64,000 nucleotides of DNA, from assembly GCF_019904155.1 (NCBI RefSeq), contig NZ_JAHCMB010000117.1, forward strand, positions 95,159 through 159,158. The letters are read 5' to 3'. Each line of letters begins with the position of its first letter. Within the stretch, counting starts at the first letter, position 1. The position numbers and the translations under genes are program-made. The DNA comes from Paenibacillus sinensis. Its GTDB lineage: Bacteria; Bacillota; Bacilli; Paenibacillales; Paenibacillaceae. The notes under the pieces are model-generated. The model did not search any database. It was not told where the DNA came from and worked only from the letters and a program-made list of their open reading frames with translations. Positions 36,974-45,540 of this stretch are shown piece after piece.

Positions 36974-37737
36974 CGTGCTGCCCTCTGGCCAAGATGTATA
37001 TGCTCGCGGGAGCAGGTCTTCCATACTGATGAACCATCCTTGCCCTCATCTCTTTGGACGGGTATGACCGCTCTGCCCCCTGATAAAATCGATTTGACCA
37101 TCTGCCCGAGCATAACGGGCTCATGATCTTCAAGCAGTCGGCCATCCGGGTCCTGAACGGCATCGACCTTCGCCAGATCCCGCAGACGCGCCGCAGTCAG
37201 CACCTCACCGGGCTGGCCGACCTTATGTCTGCTCTTGAATGCCCCGTCGTTGCCGCCCAGCCGCAGTCCCGCTCCCGCCAGAGCGCCGATCACGCCTTGT
37301 CCGGTGCCGCCGTGCTCTGTAAGATGGATGCCCAGCCCTGCGGCAAGACGATAGGCATCGTCTTTGGTCAGCACCTCCCGTTTGGCGCGGTATCCGAAAT
37401 CGATCAGCGGCTTAACGTCCGCCAGCTGCTCGACCACGGCGATGCAGAGGCCGGGATCGGCTTTGGGTTCGCTCTCGCTTGCGAGATAGAGGGAGCTGAA
37501 TCGGATCAAATCCTGCAAATACCGGGGCTCGATCTCGGCCTCGAAGCACATGGAGCTGTTATGGGAGGTATAAGGGATATCTTCGTGAAGAAGAAGCTGA
37601 TGCCTGGTGATGCGGGAGGAGGTCCCCCAGCCCATCTCCTTGACTGTCCGGGCGAGATGCTGTGCCAAATCGCCGGTCCCTTTGCTGCCTTTTGTCGTGA
37701 TATCGTCCGTGTCGTCAATGCTGACTATAATTCGCAT
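36970..37737 (-). CDS. TiaS-like (tRNA-Ile2 agmatinylcytidine synthetase-related) protein
   Basis: A 255-residue protein beginning MRIIVSIDDTDDITTKGSKGT, the phosphate-binding 'IDDTD' entry motif of archaeal TiaS kinases. A later EHGGTGQGVIGALAGAGLRL stretch also fits that family. It is much shorter than archaeal TiaS (over 400 residues) and has no OB-fold or zinc ribbon, so it probably does not modify tRNA; bacteria use TilS for that codon. It leads the oxidoreductase operon on the minus strand and has a GGGGG ribosome site. The ATG at 37737 is chosen over 37755 for that reason. An ATP-dependent small-molecule or cofactor role is possible. Confidence 0.75.
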   Translation of the reverse strand: MRIIVSIDDTDDITTKGSKGTGDLAQHLARTVKEMGWGTSSRITRHQLLLHEDIPYTSHNSSMCFEAEIEPRYLQDLIRFSSLYLASESEPKADPGLCIAVVEQLADVKPLIDFGYRAKREVLTKDDAYRLAAGLGIHLTEHGGTGQGVIGALAGAGLRLGGNDGAFKSRHKVGQPGEVLTAARLRDLAKVDAVQDPDGRLLEDHEPVMLGQMVKSILSGGRAVIPVQRDEGKDGSSVWKTCSREHIHLGQRAAR

Positions 37738-38044
37738 AGGTCCCCCTTCCGGCAAGAAGCCGAAGTCTTAGATTTGAATATAAATGGTTATAATTAAATA
37801 TACATTATATGATGATATCTGGTGAATGAAGTATATTACATGATGATTGGCACAATATCGTAAGATATGCAGCTGCCAAACATACAGATTATAGAGAATA
37901 GGTTGGGAGAATACGAATGAGGCGCGAACAAGATCCTCATTTTTTTGCAAAATAATTCACGCAACGGGTCACTTTCGTATTATACTGGTTTAAAGCGGGA
38001 AACCGAGTTTTTACATAGAACTGAAGTTGGGAGTGAATGTAGTT
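37738..38044. other. Divergent intergenic region between the TiaS-like operon and lysC
   Basis: An AT-rich region of about 300 bases holding two divergent promoters. A weak terminator-like hairpin (ATGAGG at about 37917-37922 against CCTCAT at 37935-37940, then seven Ts) lies before lysC. TATACT (37981-37986) may be the lysC -10 box. The conserved elements of a lysine (L-box) riboswitch were looked for and not found. Confidence 0.5.
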
Positions 38045-39298
38045 TTGTCACTTTATGTTATGAAATTCGGAGGAAGCTCCGTTGGCGATACCGAGAGAAT
38101 GAAGCGGGTTGCCAAACGCATTGCGGATAAGCAGGATGAAGGCCACAAATGTGTTGTGGTTGTGTCCGCCATGGGAGATACCACCGATGATTTGATCGAT
38201 CAAGCGAAGCTGCTGAGCAGCGCGCCTCCTGCCCGTGAGATGGATATGCTGATGGCCAACGGGGAGCAAATCTCCATTGCGCTGCTGTCTATCGCACTGA
38301 GCGGCATCGGACGGGAAGCCGTTTCGTATACAGGCTGGCAGGCGGGCTTCCGGACGGACCCTACACATGGACGCGCCCGGATTAATGAGATTGTGCCGCG
38401 GCGTGTGCTGGAAGCGCTGGAGAAGAACAAAATCGTCATCGTCGCCGGTTTCCAGGGTATGACCATTGACGGTGAAATTACGACGCTTGGACGCGGCGGC
38501 TCCGATACGACGGCTGTTGCGCTGGCGGCTGCCATCAAGGCGGATGTGTGTGAAATCTACACCGACGTTGACGGCGTCTATTCCACCGATCCGCGGATCG
38601 TGAAGAATGCCCGCAAGCTGAATGATATCTCATATGATGAAATGCTGGAGCTCGCCAATCTCGGCGCCGCTGTTCTCCATCCCCGTGCGGTGGAGTATGC
38701 GAAGCGGTACCAGGTGAAGCTGGTTGTGCGGTCGAGCTTCAATTATAATGAAGGCACTGTTGTGAAGGAGGAAGCAAGCATGGAGCAGGGAGTGGCGGTC
38801 AGCGGGATCGCTTATGATAAAAATGTAGCCCGGATCAGCATTTCCGGAGTTGCGGATGTACCCGGGGTACTGGCCCAGGTATTCGGCAGGCTTGCCTCGG
38901 AAGGCATCAACGTGGATATTATCGTACAGAGCGGGGTTCAGAACGGAGAGGCCGACTTCTCCTTCACCGTCTCCCTGGATGAGATGGAACGAGCGAAGGA
39001 AGTGATCCGGGCAATTCGTGAAGAGCTTCCTTACCGGGATGTTACTTCGGAAGACAATCTCGTCAAGATTTCCATCGTCGGCGCGGGCATGGTCAGCCAT
39101 CCCGGCGTAGCGGCGCAGATGTTCGAAGTGATTTCGGGCCTTGGTATCAGCATCAAGATGGTCAGCACCTCCGAAATCAAGGTCTCCTGCGTAGTGGAAG
39201 CCGGTCGCCTGCAAGAGGTTATCCGGGCGCTGCATACGGCTTATGAGCTGGATACCGAGGATCAGGTCTTTGTAGGCGGTCCCCAGGATCGCCGTTAA
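38045..39298 (+). CDS. lysC: Aspartate kinase
   Basis: A 417-residue monofunctional aspartokinase that phosphorylates L-aspartate at the head of the lysine, threonine, methionine and diaminopimelate pathways. The N-terminal kinase motif is KFGGSSVGDTERM, followed by GRGGSDTTAVALAAA and YTDVDGVYSTDPR (about 150-190). Two ACT regulatory domains are at about 265-410. The start is uncertain among TTG 38027, GTG 38033, TTG 38045 and ATG 38060; 38045 gives the family N-terminus. An internal ribosome site for the beta subunit is common in this family and could lie before the Met in EEASMEQGV. Confidence 0.95.
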   Translation: MSLYVMKFGGSSVGDTERMKRVAKRIADKQDEGHKCVVVVSAMGDTTDDLIDQAKLLSSAPPAREMDMLMANGEQISIALLSIALSGIGREAVSYTGWQAGFRTDPTHGRARINEIVPRRVLEALEKNKIVIVAGFQGMTIDGEITTLGRGGSDTTAVALAAAIKADVCEIYTDVDGVYSTDPRIVKNARKLNDISYDEMLELANLGAAVLHPRAVEYAKRYQVKLVVRSSFNYNEGTVVKEEASMEQGVAVSGIAYDKNVARISISGVADVPGVLAQVFGRLASEGINVDIIVQSGVQNGEADFSFTVSLDEMERAKEVIRAIREELPYRDVTSEDNLVKISIVGAGMVSHPGVAAQMFEVISGLGISIKMVSTSEIKVSCVVEAGRLQEVIRALHTAYELDTEDQVFVGGPQDRR

Positions 39299-39334
39299 GC
39301 AGTTAATCAAGCCCCGAATTCTAATGATGATAAT

Positions 39335-39370
39335 AAGGCTCACGGCGTCCTGGGACGCTGTGAGCCTTTT
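39335..39370 (+). terminator. Terminator of lysC
   Basis: AAGGCTCACGGCGTC pairs with GACGC.GTGAGCCTT around a three-base loop and is followed by TTTT. Confidence 0.9.
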
Positions 39371-39417
39371 GCATATGACAAGAACGATGCATGATCAGCG
39401 ATTGTCATGATATGGGG

Positions 39418-39463
39418 AAGACCGGTTCCGGGGGATGGATGCCTGCGAAACCGGTCTTTTTTT
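39418..39463 (+). terminator. Second terminator downstream of lysC
   Basis: AAGACCGGTT (39418-39427) pairs with AACCGGTCTT (39449-39458), followed by a run of Ts. The 47 bases between the two terminators contain no gene. The remaining sequence to 39648 holds short open frames without ribosome sites; no further gene is supported. Confidence 0.85.
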
Positions 39464-39648
39464 GTGCAATTCGCATCAGTGTCCGGATGAGAACTGCTGC
39501 TCTTGTGATCCCATCACTTCTCTCGCTTCACCGCCCCAAAAATCATTCTATCTTCCTCCGGTTGAACCGTTACCCGGCATAAGTGTCAAGGGTCTCCTTG
39601 GTCTGGTCTGACCGACTGCTGCTTTCGCGCACAGCCGCAGCAATAATA

Positions 39649-40515
39649 TCAGGCCAGACGCTTGAATCTGCCGAGAATCTCGACCGTCTCCAGCACGTTT
39701 ACGAAAGCGGATGGGTCCACCGACATCACTGCTTTGCGCAGCTCAGCCAGTTCGTAACGGGTTGTCACGGTCATCAGCATCGTGTTGCCCTCATGGCTGA
39801 AGCCGCCTTCCGTGTTGACGACCGTAACGCCGTGGGGCAGCTGGTTGAGCCGTCCGAGCATCTCGTTCTTGTGCTTGGTAACGATGAAGCAGGTCAGCTT
39901 GACATGCCGGATATGAATCAGATTGACGACCCTGCTCTTGACGAAGACACACAGCATGGCGTACAGCGCGGAATCCCAGCTCTTCATGAAGCCGAGCGTC
40001 AGAATGACGACTCCGTCCAGCACGAACAGCACCGTACCCATTGGCACGTCTCGCTTGCGGGTAATGATGGAGCCCAGAATGTCGAAGCCTCCGGATGACC
40101 CTCCGGCGCGAAGCGAGAAGCCAACGCCTGCCGCGATGATCACCCCGCCGAATATGCTGGCCAGGATCGGGTCCTTGGTTACTTGAACCTGGGGGATGAT
40201 GTTCAGAAACCAGGTGGTGGAGGCGACGCAGAGCATGCTGAGTCCGATGTATTTTTTGCCGACAGCGATGAAGCCCCAGATCAGCATCGGCAGGTTGATC
40301 GCGAAATAGATCGCGGAAATGTACTTGGGGTTCGTCAAATACCCGATGACGGAAGCCGCCCCGGCAACTCCTCCGCTGAGCAGCTGGTGGGGAATCAGAA
40401 ACAGCTTGAGTCCGGCTGCGACCAGCAGGGCGGAAAATACGGTTACTGCGGCGTCACGGGCCGTACGTGTCAGATTTACGGCGGTGGTTGACAAGGTCGA
40501 AGTGCGTGTAGGCAT
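39649..40515 (-). CDS. YitT family membrane protein (DUF161/DUF2179)
   Basis: A 288-residue protein with five to six membrane helices (about 20-195), including the conserved GGVAGAASVIGYLT and SLRAGGSSGGFDILG, and a C-terminal cytoplasmic DUF2179 domain (about 200-285, with VVNTEGGFSHEGNTMLMTV). The family is widespread in Firmicutes; several Bacillus members are sporulation-associated, but transport substrates are unknown. The ATG at 40515 is preferred to 40596 because AGAAAGG lies upstream and the extra residues are not hydrophobic. It is convergent with lysC. Confidence 0.9.
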   Translation of the reverse strand: MPTRTSTLSTTAVNLTRTARDAAVTVFSALLVAAGLKLFLIPHQLLSGGVAGAASVIGYLTNPKYISAIYFAINLPMLIWGFIAVGKKYIGLSMLCVASTTWFLNIIPQVQVTKDPILASIFGGVIIAAGVGFSLRAGGSSGGFDILGSIITRKRDVPMGTVLFVLDGVVILTLGFMKSWDSALYAMLCVFVKSRVVNLIHIRHVKLTCFIVTKHKNEMLGRLNQLPHGVTVVNTEGGFSHEGNTMLMTVTTRYELAELRKAVMSVDPSAFVNVLETVEILGRFKRLA

Positions 40516-40775
40516 AAAAGCAATCCTTTCTGTTTGTGGATGATAGAGTCGATATCCAAAAAATATTTTATCACACTGAATATTTTTTTCTATCATTATT
40601 TTTGTGAAAAATATCCGCCTTCATTGAAATAGGTTGGTTTACCTTTCGCGCTTTTATGCCCGTTGTCCCATTTTTCGAAAACCGGCCTGTCTAAATTGTG
40701 ATCAAGCCGCATATCCATGAACAGATAGCGTGAGGCCGGAACTGCCGGAATCTGAAGGGAAAGGAGTGAAGCGGG

Positions 40776-41039
40776 ATGGACAAGTATGTGAGCTGGATGG
40801 CCGGATTGCGGACGCTGTCCGGAAGCTTGGAAATTATCGCTGCGCTGATCATGTTAAGACTTGGTCGGGTGGACAGGGCGCTCGCCGTGAATTCGGCGCT
40901 GGCTCTTGTCGGACCGACGGTGCTGATCCTGACGACAACAATCGGCTTGTCGGGCATGGCCAGAGAATTATCGCCGGGGAAGCTGGCATGGGTCTTTATC
41001 GGCGTGGCATGCCTCTTATTCGGCATTTTGAAGAAATGA
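40776..41039 (+). CDS. yqhV: DUF2619 membrane protein YqhV
   Basis: An 87-residue protein with three hydrophobic segments. GLRTLSGSLEIIAALIMLRL and NSALALVGPTVLILTTTIGLSG match Bacillus YqhV. GGAAAGGAG lies upstream. In B. subtilis it sits between efp and spoIIIAA and is of unknown function; here the accessory block separates it from efp. It precedes the sigma-E-like promoter of the spoIIIA operon. Confidence 0.9.
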   Translation: MDKYVSWMAGLRTLSGSLEIIAALIMLRLGRVDRALAVNSALALVGPTVLILTTTIGLSGMARELSPGKLAWVFIGVACLLFGILKK

Positions 41040-41050
41040 TAGATTGGTAG

Positions 41051-41079
41051 GCATATAGAACGGCGTACAAGCATAAATA
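41051..41079 (+). promoter_or_regulatory. Sigma-E-like promoter of the spoIIIA operon
   Basis: GCATATA (41051-41057) matches the sigma-E -35 pattern, and CATAAATA (41072-41079), 14 bases later, resembles the -10 CATACAHT with two mismatches. spoIIIA is a known sigma-E operon in B. subtilis. Confidence 0.55.
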
Positions 41080-41123
41080 TGTAGCAAACCATCCGACAGA
41101 AGCATGATTTGGGGGGACGGTCT

Positions 41124-42116
41124 ATGGCTAACGAATGGCTTCAATTATTTCCCGAAAAAGTGAGAGCCGCGCTTTCCCGTCTTCCGATCCAATTGCTGGA
41201 CAAGGTGGAGGAAATCCGCCTGAGGGAAGGCCGGCCGCTAGAAATCAACTATGAAGGCCGCTATGCCTTTGTGAATGCCGCCGGTGGCCTGACTTCGGAT
41301 ACAGCGGACGCTTACAGGCCCGACCGGGAGGACAGCCACCGGATGCTTGACCTGATCAGCAATCATTCACTCTATACGATGGAAGAAGAGCTTCGCAAGG
41401 GATTCATCACCATTCCGGGCGGACACCGGATTGGACTGGCCGGCCGGGCGGTGCTTAGCGGCGGCAGCGTAGGCCATCTTCGCGACATCGCCGGCTTCAA
41501 CATCCGGATTGCCCGGGAACTGCCCGGTGTCGCCGACCCGGTGCTCCCCCATCTGCTGGACTCGGGCAGCCGGCGGGTGCTGCATACACTGATCATCTCT
41601 CCGCCTCAGCATGGCAAGACGACGCTGCTCAGGGATCTTGCCCGGCAAATCTCGTACGGGGTCCCATGCAGCGGTGGACGACGGCCCGGCTTCAAGGTCG
41701 GCATCGTGGACGAGCGTTCCGAAATTGCAGGATGCCGAAGAGGCGTTCCCGCCTTCGATATCGGTCCAAGGACGGACGTCCTGGACGGCTGTCCCAAGGC
41801 CGAGGGCATGATGATGATGATCCGGTCTCTATCGCCGGATGTGCTGATCGCCGACGAAATCGGTCGCCCGGAGGATGCCGAGGCAGTCATGGAGGCTCTG
41901 CATGCCGGGATCACCGTCCTGGCGGCTGCACATGGCCGTGAGGCATCGGAGCTTGGCATGCGGCCCGGACTTGGGCGGCTGATCGAGATGGGGCTGTTCG
42001 AACGGTATGTCATCCTGAACCGTTCGGGCGGGGAACTGAGCTGCCGGGTGCTGGACGGCAGGAAGCGTCCGCTTCTGGCGGTTCCGGGAATCCGGTCAGG
42101 GGTGCGGGAGTCATGA
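41124..42116 (+). CDS. spoIIIAA: Stage III sporulation protein AA, ATPase
   Basis: A 330-residue AAA-type secretion ATPase of the mother-cell side of the SpoIIIA-SpoIIQ channel. The P-loop SPPQHGKTTLLRDLARQ is near 155-171 and VDERSEIAG follows. It starts at the ATG at 41124 behind GGGGGGACGG and overlaps spoIIIAB by four bases (ATGA). Expected to be made under sigma-E in the mother cell and to power or remodel the channel feeding the forespore. Confidence 0.96.
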   Translation: MANEWLQLFPEKVRAALSRLPIQLLDKVEEIRLREGRPLEINYEGRYAFVNAAGGLTSDTADAYRPDREDSHRMLDLISNHSLYTMEEELRKGFITIPGGHRIGLAGRAVLSGGSVGHLRDIAGFNIRIARELPGVADPVLPHLLDSGSRRVLHTLIISPPQHGKTTLLRDLARQISYGVPCSGGRRPGFKVGIVDERSEIAGCRRGVPAFDIGPRTDVLDGCPKAEGMMMMIRSLSPDVLIADEIGRPEDAEAVMEALHAGITVLAAAHGREASELGMRPGLGRLIEMGLFERYVILNRSGGELSCRVLDGRKRPLLAVPGIRSGVRES

Positions 42117-42631
42117 TCAAGCTGATTGGCGCCATTCTGATTCTTGTATCGGCGACGCTCGGGGGCTTCACCGCAGCCAGACGCTATGCGGAGCGGCCCC
42201 GCAGCATCCGGGGACTGATTGCAGCGCTGCAGCGGCTGGAGAGCGAAATCACGTACGGCTATACGCCGCTGCCCGAGGCGATGGGACGGATTGCCGCCCA
42301 GTCCCTGGAGCCGCTGCGGAGTCTGTTTCTGGACATTGCGGACGATATGGGCGAGCCGCATAACCGGACTGCTCGCGAAGCCGTGGAGCGGGCGGTTCGC
42401 ACCCACTGGCAGGCGACCGCGATGAAGGCCCCGGAACGCGAGAGTCTCCGCCAGCTCAGCTTCACACTGGGGGTCAGCGACCGGCAGGATCAGGCGAATC
42501 ATATCGCCCTTGCGCTCCGGCAACTGGCACAGGAGGAGCAGGCGGCCCGGGAGGAACAGGGCAAATACGAAAAAATGAGCAGAAGCCTAGGTGTTCTTCT
42601 GGGGGCGCTCATCGTCATTCTGATCTTTTAG
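42113..42631 (+). CDS. spoIIIAB: Stage III sporulation protein AB
   Basis: A 172-residue protein with N- and C-terminal membrane segments flanking a helical domain, similar to type II secretion GspF-like proteins. LIAALQRLESEITYGYTPLPEAM and the C-terminal EKMSRSLGVLLGALIVILIF are typical. Its ATG overlaps the spoIIIAA stop. It serves as an inner-membrane platform component of the mother-cell channel. Confidence 0.95.
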   Translation: MIKLIGAILILVSATLGGFTAARRYAERPRSIRGLIAALQRLESEITYGYTPLPEAMGRIAAQSLEPLRSLFLDIADDMGEPHNRTAREAVERAVRTHWQATAMKAPERESLRQLSFTLGVSDRQDQANHIALALRQLAQEEQAAREEQGKYEKMSRSLGVLLGALIVILIF

Positions 42632-42644
42632 CGAGGTGCCAGGG

Positions 42645-42848
42645 ATGAATATCGAAGTGAATGCGATCTTCCAAATTGCCGGCATCGGCATCATAATCGC
42701 CATGATTCATACCGTTCTGAAGCAGATGGGCAAAGAGGACTTCGCGCACTGGGTCACCGTTATCGGTTTTGTCGTCGTCCTCTTCATGGTCGTAAGGATG
42801 CTGGACGGGCTGCTGCAGGAAATCAAAACGATTTTCCTTTTTCAATAA
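42645..42848 (+). CDS. spoIIIAC: Stage III sporulation protein AC
   Basis: A 67-residue protein with two membrane helices (about 6-24 and 34-53) and the conserved GKEDFAHWVTVIGFVVVLFMV. The ATG at 42645 lies six bases after GAGGTG. It pairs with SpoIIIAD in the mother-cell membrane. Confidence 0.95.
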   Translation: MNIEVNAIFQIAGIGIIIAMIHTVLKQMGKEDFAHWVTVIGFVVVLFMVVRMLDGLLQEIKTIFLFQ

Positions 42849-42854
42849 TCCGCC

Positions 42855-43244
42855 ATGGAAATCATTCAAATTGTAGGCGTCGGACTTCTGGCGACCGTGC
42901 TTATTCTGGTCCTGAAGGAACAAAAGCCGGTGTTCGCCTTCCTGCTGGCTACGGTGACCGGCATTCTGATCTTCATGGTGCTGCTCGGCAAAATCGGCGG
43001 TGTCATCTCCACGCTCCAGCATCTGGCGGAGTCGTCGGGAATGGAGACGGTATATATGAAGACGATCTTCAAAATCATCGGCATCTCCTATATCGCGGAG
43101 TTTGGAGCCCAAATCGTCCGTGACGCCGGGCAGGAATCGGTTGCTTCCAAGATCGAGCTGGCGGGCAAGGTGCTGATTATGACGCTGGCGGTCCCGATTA
43201 TCGGCATCATCATAGAGACTGTTATGAAGCTGCTTCCGGCCTGA
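42855..43244 (+). CDS. spoIIIAD: Stage III sporulation protein AD
   Basis: A 129-residue protein with four membrane segments and family motifs LKEQKPVFAFLLATVTG, ISYIAEFGAQIVRDAG and AGKVLIMTLAVPI. It starts six bases after spoIIIAC. It is a polytopic component of the SpoIIIA complex. Confidence 0.95.
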   Translation: MEIIQIVGVGLLATVLILVLKEQKPVFAFLLATVTGILIFMVLLGKIGGVISTLQHLAESSGMETVYMKTIFKIIGISYIAEFGAQIVRDAGQESVASKIELAGKVLIMTLAVPIIGIIIETVMKLLPA

Positions 43245-43302
43245 TGTCTGTAAGATTCAAATATGCAAGGCTGAACCAATTTCCGCGAGAGGAGGAGCCG
43301 TT

Positions 43303-44751
43303 ATGGGGAAAAGAGCCATTTTTCGTCCGCCGAGGGCCGGACGGTCCATGTATCTCCTGCTGGCCCTTCTGCTCTTCCTGTGCGCGGGAACCGGACTGGC
43401 CTTTGCCGAAGCCGCCGGAACCGGAACGACCGGAAGCTCTTCGGAAGCTGCCTGGGCGACCTCGGATTCCAATGCAGGCTCCGGCCTGCAGGGGAGTACG
43501 GACCTCGGACAGGGAGAGGGGCTATCCTCATCATCCGGCCTGGCCGCAGACGCCGGCGGATGGAGTGGCGACGGTTCCGCGGCGGGCGTTCAGGACGCAA
43601 ATTCCGGTACAGGCACAGGCGGAGCATCAGGCGGGAGCGGCGGAGGATCATCAGGCGCAGTCAATGAGTGGGTCAGAAGCCAGGTCGAAGATCTTCCGAA
43701 AGACGGCGTAGAGAAATACTGGAACCAGTTGATGAAGGATTACGGCGGTTTTTTTCCGGAAGGTACAACTCCTTCCCTCATGGACATGCTGCTGCCCGGG
43801 GGGAAAGGAATCAGCATGCAGAGCGTGCTGTACGGACTGCTGAACTATATGTGGCATGAGGTAATGTTCAACGGCAAGCTTCTGGTCACCATCGTAATGA
43901 TCAGCGTGCTTAGCATGATTCTGGAGACGCTGCAGACGGCGTTTGAGCGAAAGACGGTCAGCCGGGTGGCGTACATGATTTGCTTCATGGTCGTGGTCGT
44001 TATCGCGGTGAACAGCTTCAGCGTCGCGGTCGGCTACGCCAAGGACGCCATCGACCGGATGATTGATTTCATGATGGCCATGGTTCCGCTTCTGTTCGCG
44101 CTGCTGGCATCCATGGGGAACCTCGTCACCGTCTCGGTGACTCACCCGCTGATCGTCTTCATGATTCACCTGGTCGGCATACTGATCGATACGATGGTGT
44201 TCCCGCTGCTGTTCTTCTCGGCGGTGCTTCATCTGGTCAGCTCGGTATCGGATAAATACAAGCTTACCCAGCTGGCGAACCTCCTTCGCAATATCGGCAC
44301 CGGCGTACTCGGGGTTCTGCTGACCGTGTTTCTCGGCGTCATATCGGTCAGGGGCATAACGAGCTCCGTCACGGATGGCGTGACGCTGCGGGCGGCCAAG
44401 TATGTGAGCGGCACCTTCGTTCCCGTTATCGGCAAAATGTTCGCTGACGCCACCGACACCGTAGTTTCCGCTTCACTTCTGGTCAAGAACGCAATCGGAT
44501 TGTCGGGCATCATCATCATCCTGTTCCTCTGCGCGTTCCCGGCCATCAAAATTCTGGTGCTTGCGCTGATCTACAATGTGGCGGGAGCGGTGATGCAGCC
44601 GCTGGGCGACACTCCGATCGTCGCCTGTCTGCAGCAGATCGGCAAGAGCATGGTGTATGTGTTCGCGGCGCTGGCGGCGGTCTCGCTGATGTTCTTTCTG
44701 GCCGTTACAATCCTGGTCGCCGCCGGCAACGTGACGGTGATGATGCGATGA
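43303..44751 (+). CDS. spoIIIAE: Stage III sporulation protein AE
   Basis: A 482-residue membrane protein, longer than B. subtilis SpoIIIAE (about 400). A signal peptide (about 1-35) leads to a Gly/Ser/Ala-rich disordered segment (about 40-115) and a short outside domain (NEWVRSQVEDLPKDGVEKYW). Seven or so membrane helices follow, starting near 180, with the motif YGLLNYMWHEVMFNGKLL. The low-complexity insert accounts for the extra length. GAGAGGAGGAG precedes the ATG. Confidence 0.95.
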   Translation: MGKRAIFRPPRAGRSMYLLLALLLFLCAGTGLAFAEAAGTGTTGSSSEAAWATSDSNAGSGLQGSTDLGQGEGLSSSSGLAADAGGWSGDGSAAGVQDANSGTGTGGASGGSGGGSSGAVNEWVRSQVEDLPKDGVEKYWNQLMKDYGGFFPEGTTPSLMDMLLPGGKGISMQSVLYGLLNYMWHEVMFNGKLLVTIVMISVLSMILETLQTAFERKTVSRVAYMICFMVVVVIAVNSFSVAVGYAKDAIDRMIDFMMAMVPLLFALLASMGNLVTVSVTHPLIVFMIHLVGILIDTMVFPLLFFSAVLHLVSSVSDKYKLTQLANLLRNIGTGVLGVLLTVFLGVISVRGITSSVTDGVTLRAAKYVSGTFVPVIGKMFADATDTVVSASLLVKNAIGLSGIIIILFLCAFPAIKILVLALIYNVAGAVMQPLGDTPIVACLQQIGKSMVYVFAALAAVSLMFFLAVTILVAAGNVTVMMR

Positions 44752-44775
44752 TCCGGAGTGGACGGGAGGTGGAGC

Positions 44776-45525
44776 ATGAGCTGGCTCTCAGGATGGCTGC
44801 GTGAAATCATATTGATTGTGCTGCTGGCGGGCTTCATCGAGCTGCTGCTGCCGAGCAAATCAATGGAGCGGTATGCAAGGCTGGTGCTGAGCCTGCTGGT
44901 TCTGCTGACGATTCTAAGCCCTATCGTCTCACTGCTAAAGGGAGACGCCGCCTCGCAGCTCAGTCTGGCGCTCAGCCGGACGGTAGAAGAGGAAGGCGGG
45001 AACAGCGGGAAGGAGAGCAAGGAGCTGGCGGCTATTCTAGCCAACGGACGCAAGCTGGCTTCCGGAAGCCAGGAGCAGAGCCTGAAGCTCGCCGCAGGGC
45101 AAATTGCCGGGCAGATGAAAGAGGAAATAGCGGCTGCGACCGGGCGCCGGGGAGTGAAGGTATCGGTATCACTCGGAGTAACCGGCAAGGACGGCGGCGA
45201 TGTGCCTGTCATCAAGAGGGTCGACGTTAGCTTATCGTCAAGTCCTGCTGCGGTGGGCAGCGGTAATGCGGGCAGCGAGACGGGTTCACCGATCACGGTC
45301 GAGCCGGTGGCCGGCATCTCGGTGCAGATAGGGGATGAGCAGGAGCGTCAGCCCGCGCAGCAGGATGTCAGTAATACGGAGGCAGGCGCACAGGCTGAGG
45401 AGGATCGTACCGAACGAGACACCGTAACCGCGCTGCTCGCGAAGAACTGGAATTTGGACCGGAATGTGATAACGGTGACCGGAACACAAGATAAACAGTC
45501 CTACGCCGGGGCCGGCCGGCAGTAA
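44776..45525 (+). CDS. spoIIIAF: Stage III sporulation protein AF
   Basis: A 249-residue protein with two N-terminal membrane helices (LREIILIVLLAGFIELLLPS and YARLVLSLLVLLTILSPIVS), then a long soluble domain in the intermembrane space with a variable Gly/Ser/Glu-rich middle. Such ring-building motif domains assemble into the channel. The ATG at 44776 is preferred to the upstream GTG at 44758, because GGGAGGTG lies just before it. Confidence 0.93.
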   Translation: MSWLSGWLREIILIVLLAGFIELLLPSKSMERYARLVLSLLVLLTILSPIVSLLKGDAASQLSLALSRTVEEEGGNSGKESKELAAILANGRKLASGSQEQSLKLAAGQIAGQMKEEIAAATGRRGVKVSVSLGVTGKDGGDVPVIKRVDVSLSSSPAAVGSGNAGSETGSPITVEPVAGISVQIGDEQERQPAQQDVSNTEAGAQAEEDRTERDTVTALLAKNWNLDRNVITVTGTQDKQSYAGAGRQ

Positions 45526-45540
45526 GAGGAGGAGAGCAAG

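Noticed and set aside
37760..38044. Lysine riboswitch before lysC
   Set aside because: None of the conserved L-box segments was seen; only a weak hairpin with a T-run is present.
39391..39582. 63-codon frame between lysC and the yitT-type gene
   Set aside because: It overlaps the second terminator hairpin and lacks a ribosome site and recognisable domains.
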